DNA from: Lachnospiraceae bacterium
GTDB lineage: Bacteria; Bacillota; Clostridia; Lachnospirales; Lachnospiraceae
Length of the DNA: 42,762 nucleotides
Assembly: GCA_017520425.1 (NCBI GenBank)
Contig: JAFXFO010000036.1
Location: 1 to 42,762 of the forward strand
Direction of reading: 5' to 3'
The notes under the pieces: generated by a model
What the model was told of the DNA's origin: nothing
The model's database searches: none
What the model saw: the letters and a program-made list of their open reading frames with translations, nothing else
Made by a program: the position numbers and the translations under genes
Shown: one piece after another, positions 1-6,357 of the stretch
How positions within the stretch are numbered: position 1 is the stretch's first letter
Layout of the letters: the number at the start of each line of letters is the position of its first letter

Positions 1-145
1 AGTAGTAACTAACCCCTTCTAGGGGTGGCGAAAGCGGCAAAGGCGAAATGGCTTGAACGAAGTGAAAGCCAGCGTCTTTAGGCGCTGGCCGGTAACAGAG
101 GCTTATAGCCGCAGAGCAAACCACCCGTTAGACGGGTGGTGCTGA
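1..145 (+). mobile_element. Right end of an IS200/IS605-type element (omega-RNA-like structured tail)
   Basis: About 140 nt contain a chain of hairpins: 12-17/21-26 (ACCCCT/AGGGGT), 68-74/83-89 (GCCAGCG/CGCTGGC), a small GGC-ttata-GCC at about 100-110, and a terminal 8-bp stem at 120-127/133-140 (ACCACCCG/CGGGTGGT). No ORF covers it. Such a GC-rich, multi-hairpin tail ending in a subterminal hairpin is typical of IS605-family right ends, which also form the TnpB guide (omega) RNA scaffold. The tnpB gene would lie left of the window on the plus strand; only a few codons could remain here. The family call is from pattern memory, not alignment. Confidence 0.5.
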
Positions 146-172
146 TTCACTGAAATAGGAAAATATATATAT

Positions 173-514
173 TTACTTTGCTTCATGTCCTTTCGGATTT
201 GTAGTTGATATCAACTGCTTGGTCAGACTCAGCACGATTTCCAGATGGCACTTATCCAAATATACCAGATAGGTATCGATTTCTTGTATGAGAGAATTTT
301 TCTCTATAAACAAGGAGGCTACCGGAACATGAAAATAATTGGCTATATCAAAGAGTTTGTTCATGGAAGGAGCATATTTGCCTTCCATGATTTTTTGTAT
401 ATAGCTTGAAGAGGTATCAAGGGCTAGACTAAGTTCACGCATGGATATTCCGTCTCGACTCATTAATCCCAGTATATTATGTTTTAAAGCATTCAGTTCA
501 TTGGATTCCTGCAT
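173..514 (-). CDS. Small XRE-family helix-turn-helix regulator (copy 1)
   Basis: A 113-residue DNA-binding protein if started at the second ATG (position 514). That start sits 6 nt after a GAGGT ribosome binding site, whereas the first ATG (520) directly abuts it. The N-terminal ~65 residues form an XRE/Cro-type HTH (ISMRELSLALDTSSSYIQKI is the helix 2-3 core), followed by a PSMNKLFDIANYFHVPVASLF segment typical of the family's last two HTH helices. The C-terminal helix contains IQEIDTYLVYLDKCHLEIVL. It is a close paralog of the regulator at 13192-13509, sharing nearly the whole C-terminal half. It is divergent from the secreted-protein/ABC operon and could regulate it; this is inference from position. 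Confidence 0.85.
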   Translation of the reverse strand: MQESNELNALKHNILGLMSRDGISMRELSLALDTSSSYIQKIMEGKYAPSMNKLFDIANYFHVPVASLFIEKNSLIQEIDTYLVYLDKCHLEIVLSLTKQLISTTNPKGHEAK

Positions 515-656
515 ATACATACCTCGTACTAATTCTACATTGATTGTACACCAATATTATAAATGTTTTTATTATGGAAAGTGGCGACATGTGATAAACA
601 TATAATGCCAAAGTAACGACAATATATATACAAATATAAACAGGAACAATATGGTA

Positions 657-685
657 TTGCCAAAAGTCTACAAAAGTAGTAAGAT
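657..685 (+). promoter_or_regulatory. Promoter of the secreted-protein/ABC operon
   Basis: TTGCCA (657-662), 17-nt spacer, TAAGAT (680-685) resembles a SigA promoter and lies about 70 nt upstream of the ATG at 758. It is in the divergent intergenic region shared with the XRE gene, where an operator for that regulator would be expected. Confidence 0.6.
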
Positions 686-757
686 AAACACCAAGAAGCG
701 TTTCTTTTTCCTATATAGGATAAATACAACAAAAATAATAGAAAAGGAGAGATATAT

Positions 758-1183
758 ATGATTAAGAGAATATGTTCAATTAAGAGATTTATTGCAACTG
801 CATTAATGAGTTTTTGCTGTTTACCAATGGTATGTCATGCAATAGAACCTAATCCGAATACCCCTACTTATCAATATAGTTATTATAATATGGATTCGGT
901 AGGAAATACAGTATGGAGGGATAAATTTAGTATTGAAACAAAGGTGTATGTAAATCCAACAGAAGGACCGGCCCTTATATATACTGTTCAAGGCGGTGCA
1001 AGTAAAAATGCTACTACAGGAAATAATAGATCAACACCTATGCAGATTTCATCAGGAGAGAAGATAGGAATTACTAATGATTTTATTCTTAGTGGGGAAA
1101 TATATGCACGTTTATATTTACAAAGAACAGTGACGGGACAGGTATATACCAGAGGACTGTGGAATCCAGATGCATTGGAATAA
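758..1183 (+). CDS. Secreted small protein with signal peptide, unknown function
   Basis: A 141-residue product with a classical Sec signal peptide: basic MIKRICSIKR, a hydrophobic stretch, and a likely cut after CHA (residue 28), leaving a mature part of about 113 residues without cysteine. The mature region is rich in Tyr, Thr, Asn and Gly and ends GLWNPDALE. The beta-rich composition and the terminal W-(D/N)-P-(E/D) resemble small exported DUF2712-type proteins found beside ABC exporters, but I only recall this likeness. It is first in a run continuing to 4898, after a GGAG ribosome binding site. A secreted effector or bacteriocin-like substrate handled by the ABC system is possible; function is not shown by sequence. 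Confidence 0.7.
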   Translation: MIKRICSIKRFIATALMSFCCLPMVCHAIEPNPNTPTYQYSYYNMDSVGNTVWRDKFSIETKVYVNPTEGPALIYTVQGGASKNATTGNNRSTPMQISSGEKIGITNDFILSGEIYARLYLQRTVTGQVYTRGLWNPDALE

Positions 1184-1276
1184 AACATGGTGATAAACAG
1201 TCTAGAACGATTTGACAGTTTGCTCATATGTTCTTATATTGTGACATTATAATCAACTTATGGAGGGAAGACTCAA

Positions 1277-2059
1277 ATGAAAAGATGGAACCAGCAACTG
1301 ATTATAGCAATTCTCTTTGTGGGAGTGATGGTCACTATCCTTATTTTGAATGAAGAGAAAATCGTTCCAAGTGAGAGATGGAAGGCACGTCAGCAGGAAA
1401 ATACAAATCAAAATAGTATTATTCACTGTGGGACTCTTGAAATAGAGCTTCTTTCATGCGAGGTTTTGCATGAGACAGAGCTGAATCAGCAGGAAAGATA
1501 TCAGGGAAAAAACTTCTTTTTAGGAGAGCTTCCTTCTACAGATTATACCATACGTTATTTGGATGAAGCGAAGGTAAAAGCAGAATGTCCTGCTTTGAAA
1601 GAGATATGGGAGAATGAGGAGAAGTACACACAGGAGGAATACGAGGCGATAACGAATGAGAACTTGGAGATAATAAAAAAACATATATATACTAAACATC
1701 CAGATTCAAGCTATGCCTTTATTCAATGTAGAATTACTAGTACCTATCCAGGTGAAAATTTTATACCGGCTTGTATTTATGTCCGTTCAGCGGATGGAAC
1801 CCGAGCAGGCTATGACATCGATGCTATTTGTTATTTTGATAAGTCTATACATAACGAGGGGAATGATAGAACGTATTTTTTCTTTTATAACTTTGCACCG
1901 GGAGAAATCTTGGAGTGTACATTAGGATTTGTATTGCAGGAAGACTTTGATTTGGGTGAAGGGCAGACTTACTATATAGGTGGACAACCCTTGCAACTGC
2001 CAATATCAGACCCGGAGTATAATCGGAATGCTGTCCGGATTGATAGAATAGGAAAGTGA
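1277..2059 (+). CDS. Membrane-anchored extracytoplasmic protein, unknown function
   Basis: 260 residues with a single N-terminal membrane anchor (about residues 8-26, LIIAILFVGVMVTILIL) after a short basic start, then a hydrophilic acidic domain that should face outside. The ribosome binding site is GGAGGG at about 1262-1267. The distal half has alternating hydrophobic strands (YAFIQCRIT, FIPACIYV, RTYFFFYNFAPGEILECTLGFVL), suggesting a beta-sandwich. It ends 4 nt before the next gene, which has the same anchor-plus-ectodomain design, so the two are probably translated together. Neighbouring ABC genes suggest accessory or immunity/sensing proteins of that exporter; I cannot assign a family with certainty. 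Confidence 0.7.
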   Translation: MKRWNQQLIIAILFVGVMVTILILNEEKIVPSERWKARQQENTNQNSIIHCGTLEIELLSCEVLHETELNQQERYQGKNFFLGELPSTDYTIRYLDEAKVKAECPALKEIWENEEKYTQEEYEAITNENLEIIKKHIYTKHPDSSYAFIQCRITSTYPGENFIPACIYVRSADGTRAGYDIDAICYFDKSIHNEGNDRTYFFFYNFAPGEILECTLGFVLQEDFDLGEGQTYYIGGQPLQLPISDPEYNRNAVRIDRIGK

Positions 2060-2063
2060 GAAT

Positions 2064-2627
2064 ATGAAAAAAATTATCTGGTTGTTGATAGGTGTAGTAT
2101 GTATATTTTGGTGTACCCGGATTTATTGGGTTAATCAGGAAAAGCGAGAAATAGAGCTTTATCATATGGGGGAGATGATTTCTTATGAACCGTTGATAGT
2201 GACTGCGACGGAGGCATGTCTGCTCGACAGTAGGAGTTTTGAGGAAAGATTTAAAGTAGCAACAGACACAATACCAGGATTAGAAGCAGATAAAAGTTCA
2301 TATCAAATTATCGGAGTGTGCTTACTATTAGAAAATAACGGAAAAAACCTTATTACATGGGAAGAAATAGAACGTTCAATAGGAGTGGGATTTGAAGCAG
2401 TTGTTTGGAGAAATGGTATGGATCCATATCTGGGAAGTGCCATAAACCAAAATAAAGGAGAAGGAATCGGACCTGGCATGGCACAAGAGATTTGGTATAT
2501 GACAACAATAAACAGAAGTTCCTTTAAGGAGAATTCTTGGTTGCATCACGAAGAACAGACATTTTACTTTGTAACATCTCTCTATCCTCATAAAAAGTGG
2601 ATAGAGTTAAAGCTAGGAAAGGAGTAA
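2064..2627 (+). CDS. Membrane-anchored extracytoplasmic protein, DUF5028-like (tentative)
   Basis: 187 residues: an N-terminal anchor (MKKIIWLLIGVVCIFWCTRIYWV) followed by an ectodomain beginning with the YHMGE segment. The layout, small size and place just before ABC-2 genes resemble proteins labelled DUF5028 in gut Firmicutes, though this is from memory. The start codon lies 4 nt after the previous stop and the stop lies 5 nt before the permease start, so it is embedded in a tightly packed operon. Like its upstream neighbour it probably sits on the outer face of the membrane. Possible roles are exporter accessory, immunity or signal sensing; none is demonstrated. Confidence 0.65.
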   Translation: MKKIIWLLIGVVCIFWCTRIYWVNQEKREIELYHMGEMISYEPLIVTATEACLLDSRSFEERFKVATDTIPGLEADKSSYQIIGVCLLLENNGKNLITWEEIERSIGVGFEAVVWRNGMDPYLGSAINQNKGEGIGPGMAQEIWYMTTINRSSFKENSWLHHEEQTFYFVTSLYPHKKWIELKLGKE

Positions 2628-2632
2628 GCAGA

Positions 2633-3427
2633 GTGAAAATAGTTATTTTTGAATGTAGACGTGCTTTTCGAGAAAAGAGCTTTCGTATTAGTCTGCTTTT
2701 GAGTTCAATGCTGGTTTTGACGGATTTGCATTTGTTTTGGAGTGAATTTGGTACTTCACCAAACAAGGTAGTGATACAGGCATGGATTGGAACAGACTAT
2801 ATGTATGCTTGCAATAGTCTGTTTTATGTACTACTTCCCGTCTTTGCTTGCTTACCTTATGCAGGAAGTTATTTTGCGGATTGCAAAAGCGGATATGATA
2901 AAAATATTTGTGTCAGGGTATCACGAATGGAATATTTTTGGGGAAAGGTAAGTTCGGTATTCTTAACAGGCTTTTGTGCTGTTGCATTTCCCCTTATTTT
3001 GAATTTATTTCTGGTAGCTGGTCTATTTCCCAATCATTCGGTAGAAAAGCTGGAATTTTTGGCGGCCGCTATTAAAGATAGTCATCTGTTTTCTTTGCTA
3101 TTTTATCAGAAACCACATTTATATGCGTTGATATTTATTTTAATTGACGGATTAATAGGAGGACTGATGGGGTTAATCTCTTTGAGTGTTACGAAAGCAT
3201 GTTCTACTTTATTTTCAGCAGTAATGATCCCGTTTTTAATCTATATAGTGACAGGAGTATTGTTTCAGAGTTCTACTGAATCGGGACACCTTTCCCTTAT
3301 GGAAATGGCGAATCCCATGCAATCTTATGTTACCACCGCTCAAAAACTGATAGGAACCTATCTAGTTGTTCTTTTGGTAACTATGTGTACTACATATATT
3401 CAGGCTAAAGGGAGGGATATTCTATGA
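2633..3427 (+). CDS. ABC-2 type exporter permease (subunit 1)
   Basis: A membrane protein of about 264 residues. I place the start at GTG 2633, 8 nt after AAAGGAG (2618-2624); an in-frame upstream ATG at 2597 would overlap the previous gene. About six hydrophobic segments are visible, including one near SLFYVLLPVFACLPY, one near VFLTGFCAVAFPLILNLFLV, one near ALIFILIDGLIGGLMGLISL and a last one near YLVVLLVTMCTTYI, fitting an ABC-2 fold. Its stop overlaps the ATPase start by ATGA, indicating translational coupling. With the ATPase and second permease it should form a heteromeric exporter or immunity pump; the substrate is unknown, the secreted 141-residue protein being one candidate. Confidence 0.8.
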   Translation: MKIVIFECRRAFREKSFRISLLLSSMLVLTDLHLFWSEFGTSPNKVVIQAWIGTDYMYACNSLFYVLLPVFACLPYAGSYFADCKSGYDKNICVRVSRMEYFWGKVSSVFLTGFCAVAFPLILNLFLVAGLFPNHSVEKLEFLAAAIKDSHLFSLLFYQKPHLYALIFILIDGLIGGLMGLISLSVTKACSTLFSAVMIPFLIYIVTGVLFQSSTESGHLSLMEMANPMQSYVTTAQKLIGTYLVVLLVTMCTTYIQAKGRDIL

Positions 3428-4074
3428 GTAAGATTGTAATTGAAAATCTGGTTAAGAAGATAAAGGATGTTATTATACTGGATCATATCAATTTAAGTAT
3501 GGAGTCGGGTACTATTTATGGACTACGGGGAAAGAACGGTAGTGGTAAAACAATGTTAATGCGAGCGATATGTGGACTTATCCTTCCTACAGAAGGAAAA
3601 GTGTTAATTGATGAAAAAGAACTACATAGGGATATTGTAGTACCGCCTAGTATAGGCGGATTAATAGAAAACCCATCATTTCTCCCCCAATATACTGGAA
3701 TGCAAAATTTGAAACTTTTGGCATCCCTGTCCTATGGTATAAGTGAAGAACATATCAAACAGGCATTGGAGTGGGTGGGATTGGATCCGGAGGATAAACG
3801 CACCTATCGAAAGTATTCCATGGGTATGAAACAAAAGCTGGGGATTGCCAACGCAATAATGGGGGAACCGGATATCATTGTTTTAGATGAGCCTATCAAT
3901 GCACTGGATGAGGAAAGTGTAGTCGTGATTAAGAACCGACTTCTGGAATTGGCCCGAAGGGGGAAACTAATTATCGTTGCCTGTCATGACAAGGAGGAAT
4001 TGGAATTTTTAAGCGATCAAATCTTTGAGATAAAGGATGGGCATATTGTGGCAACGGAGGTGAATGTAAGTTGA
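3424..4074 (+). CDS. ABC transporter ATP-binding protein
   Basis: A 216-residue single nucleotide-binding domain. Visible motifs are Walker A (GKNGSGKT, about residues 37-44), a Q-loop-region segment after it, an ABC signature variant (YSMGMKQKLG), Walker B (DIIVLDEP) and the switch His (ACHD). The signature begins S-M-G-M rather than LSGGQ, as is usual for the bacitracin/lantibiotic-export class (YSLGM or FSLGM). It overlaps both neighbours (ATGA at the 5' end, TTGA at the 3' end), so the three genes are translated as a unit. It powers the two flanking ABC-2 permeases. Confidence 0.93.
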   Translation: MSKIVIENLVKKIKDVIILDHINLSMESGTIYGLRGKNGSGKTMLMRAICGLILPTEGKVLIDEKELHRDIVVPPSIGGLIENPSFLPQYTGMQNLKLLASLSYGISEEHIKQALEWVGLDPEDKRTYRKYSMGMKQKLGIANAIMGEPDIIVLDEPINALDEESVVVIKNRLLELARRGKLIIVACHDKEELEFLSDQIFEIKDGHIVATEVNVS

Positions 4075-4898
4075 CGACCATGAAGTTTTTTAAGCGGGAT
4101 ATATATCTTGGTATTCAAAAAGGTGCATGGCTTTTGTTAGTTCCCATAATTATCTCGATAGCACAATCTCTAAATTTCCATGATATTTCGATGACTCTGA
4201 AAGAGTTTGAAGGTTATTGGGGAGATGGTACAGTTATGGATTATTATTTATTTGGTATGCAGGGCATGAAGGTCTTTCATTTTGATATGAAACAATATTT
4301 TGAAATTCCAATTTATTGGTTTGTGTTTCAGATAGGTGCTGCTTATTTTACAGCATATTACGGATATCATGATTTTGAGGATAATGGAAAGGTATTATTT
4401 ATTACACCCAAGAGTCGTAGTTCATGGTGGAACGGAAAAAGTTTATGGTGTATTACAAGTGTGCTTATCTATTATTTGGTTTCGATGCTAGCGATGGGAG
4501 GTACCGCTTTGTACTGCGGAGCGACTCCGTCCTTGCATCATTCTGAGTTGATTTCCAGAATAGTTGAGAATGGGGCATATTATTTATCTGGCATTGAAGT
4601 TTTGTTATTGGCAATTATATTGCCAATAATAACCACCATGGCAATTTGCATGTTACAGATGTTTATCGCTTTTTTGATTTCGCCAGAAGTAAGCTTTGCA
4701 CTCTCCTGTACAGTTTACGTGTTATCTGCTTATTACACGGTGTGGTGTTTGCCGGGAAATTATGCTATGTGGCGGCGAAGTGCATATGTTGTAGAGAATG
4801 GATTGAACCCTATATCAGGTTTGCTGTTGGGAGGATTTTTATTATTCTTTTCCTTTTATGAGGGAAGGCTCTATTTTGAAAAGAAGGATGTATTGTGA
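4071..4898 (+). CDS. ABC-2 type exporter permease (subunit 2)
   Basis: A 275-residue membrane protein with a TTG start at 4071 that overlaps the ATPase stop; CGGAGG (4055-4060) lies 10 nt upstream, and an ATG three codons later is the alternative start. About six hydrophobic stretches are seen (AWLLLVPIIISIA, a helix around WFVFQIGAAYFTAYYG, CITSVLIYYLVSMLAMGG, EVLLLAIILPIITTMAI, SFALSCTVYVLSAYY, SGLLLGGFLLFFSFY). It is unlike the first permease in sequence, so the exporter is probably a heterodimer. It is the last gene of the operon; the next gene starts about 80 nt on with no clear terminator between. Confidence 0.75.
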   Translation: MTTMKFFKRDIYLGIQKGAWLLLVPIIISIAQSLNFHDISMTLKEFEGYWGDGTVMDYYLFGMQGMKVFHFDMKQYFEIPIYWFVFQIGAAYFTAYYGYHDFEDNGKVLFITPKSRSSWWNGKSLWCITSVLIYYLVSMLAMGGTALYCGATPSLHHSELISRIVENGAYYLSGIEVLLLAIILPIITTMAICMLQMFIAFLISPEVSFALSCTVYVLSAYYTVWCLPGNYAMWRRSAYVVENGLNPISGLLLGGFLLFFSFYEGRLYFEKKDVL

Positions 4899-4977
4899 GT
4901 CTAAGGCAACTTACTGGTGAGCTGTTGGAGAGATAAGAGAAATGGTTAGCGTTGATTCATGAAAGGATGTGTGAAAA

Positions 4978-5301
4978 GTGGCAACAAAAAAGGAATTAAT
5001 ATCTAGTTATGGAAAGGCTGTTATAGAAGGATATGCAGCTGTATTTGCCGGTGCGGGTCTTTCCAGAGGAGCAGGATATGTTGATTGGAAGAACCTATTG
5101 AGACCATTAGTAGAAGAGATAGGTCTGGATATCGATAAGGAGGATGATCTGATTGCTGTTGCACAGTTTTATCGGAATGAGAAGATGAACCGTGCTGGAA
5201 TAAATAACAGAATTGTCACAGCATTTACGAGTGAAACCTCCGAGAATGAGAATATAGATATTTTGGAGAGCTGCACAAGTAAAAAATATGGGAGTTGTTG
5301 A
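4978..5301 (+). pseudogene. Truncated SIR2-domain gene (Thoeris ThsA-like N terminus)
   Basis: A 107-residue remnant starting at GTG 4978. Residues 1-96 look like the start of a SIR2-type NADase: AVIEGYAAVFAGAGLSRGAG contains the NAD-binding GAGxS motif, followed by YVDWKNLLRPL and IAVAQFYRNE. True SIR2 effectors of this kind are several hundred residues long, and the catalytic His/Asn region is absent. After ENENIDIL (about 5263) the frame runs into DNA that in another frame encodes a TIR-domain protein, giving a junk tail and a stop. The two genes are therefore joined by a deletion. The product is almost certainly inactive. Confidence 0.85.
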
Positions 5302-5713
5302 TAATTCTTCAACTTGGTCAGCTAATGATTGGGAGGAGGTACGTTATAAATCTGATACAAAAATAAAGGAATGGATAGATGCCCAGATGGCAAAACGGTC
5401 CTGCGTTGTTGTGCTTATTGGCAGTGAGACATCATCAAGAAAGTGGGTTAAGTATGAAATTGAGAAAGCGTATGAGTTGGAAAAAGGTATTGTAGGAGTT
5501 TATATTCATAATTTGAAAGATTCAAATGGAAATCAGTCATCACAAGGAGCTAATCCGTTTTATGGTTTGTCTAACAAAGATGGGCATAGACTTTCAAATT
5601 ATATAGAGTGCTATAATCCACCGCATTCAACAAGCACCTTTGTTTATGATGATATTAAAGAGAATTTAAGTGGCTATATAGAGAGAGCTATTGCTAATTC
5701 AGGGACTTATTAA
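5258..5713 (+). pseudogene. N-terminally truncated TIR-like gene (Thoeris ThsB / DUF1863-like)
   Basis: An open frame from an ATG at 5288 gives 141 residues. The homology-like sequence extends upstream to about 5264 (W-R-A-A-Q-V-K-N before the ATG), then meets a stop at 5255-5257. Conserved ThsB-type features are CVVVLIGSETSSRKWVKYEI, GIVGVYIHNLKDSNG and GANPF. Missing is the usual start of the domain with the F-F-S-F-H/Y segment, roughly the first 15-20 residues, which forms the first strand and part of the active site. No ribosome binding site precedes the ATG. It is read as the 3' partner of a SIR2-TIR defence pair damaged by deletion; a short product could still be made. Confidence 0.8.
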
Positions 5714-5850
5714 TGCGTTGCTTATAGTTGTGCGCATATACTGTTGTAAAATGTAGTATTGGTTAGATTGAAATAGTACACGTGTAAACTGGGAATAAGA
5801 ACTTTTGGAGAAATTCAAAAGTTCTTATTGCATTATAAGGTGAATCAGAA
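5714..5850. repeat. Intergenic segment with a perfect 14-bp inverted repeat
   Basis: AATAAGAACTTTTG (5794-5807) and CAAAAGTTCTTATT (5816-5829) are perfect complements with an 8-nt loop. No T-run follows on either strand, so it is not a normal intrinsic terminator. It lies exactly between the defence-gene remnant and the decayed lipoprotein fragment. No gene is seen in 5714-5850. Confidence 0.7.
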
Positions 5851-6184
5851 GGGAAGAGTCCATCAGGATTCATAAGAATACGTCCAATGAGGAGGTAACT
5901 GCTATCTGCACCTGCTCTTACAGATATTGATTTCCTGTGAGGTAAAGGCGGAAACCATAGAGGACAGTACATTATCCTGTAACGTAAGAATGGATGTCTC
6001 TAAAAATAAGGAACCACTTAAAGAATTACTGGATAATGCAGTTGCATAATAGTATCTATCAAGAGAACTGCACAGTAATTTTCAGAAAGAAATGACGCAG
6101 TATTTTGCTGGTGAGATAAGTGTAGATATGGCGATGGAGCATCTGGAGAACAGGGTAAGGCTGTATTTGGATGAACATAGATAA
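5851..6184 (+). pseudogene. Decayed C-terminal fragment of a tandem lipoprotein paralog
   Basis: This stretch aligns by eye with the last part of the lipoprotein at 8585-10855. It encodes EESIRIHKNTSNEEVTA, matching DEPITIRKNASKEEVTA, then suffers frameshifts. The 17-nt run GGACAGTACATTATCCT is identical in both. About 30 codons present in the intact gene are missing between GGATGT repeats. After that, DVSKNKEPLKELLDNAVA, two in-frame stops and the family's terminal M-E-H-L-E-N-R-V-R-L-Y-L-D-E follow. It is the relic of a fourth array member whose 5' part is gone. The rest of the gap to the next gene (6185-6357) holds no ORF; a promoter is presumably there but I see no convincing one. Confidence 0.85.
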
Positions 6185-6357
6185 AAGTATGTTAACATCG
6201 AAATAATGTTTTTTCAGAGATGGTTGTATTTTGAGAATGAGTATGAGAGAATATGAATGAGATGTGCATGTGGTGACGAAAACGTAGTAAAAAATTATGT
6301 ACGTACCGTTCATTCAGTTTATTAGGAAACAGTATATAGGGAAGGGGGATACGTCAT

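Noticed and set aside
535-732. Minus-strand ORF of 65 codons in the divergent gap
   Set aside because: Cys/Tyr-rich low-complexity translation of AT-rich promoter DNA, no ribosome binding site, and it covers the promoter at 657-685.
6186-6225. Terminator-like AACAT/ATGTT followed by T-run after the lipoprotein remnant
   Set aside because: Only a 5-bp AT stem; too weak to call.
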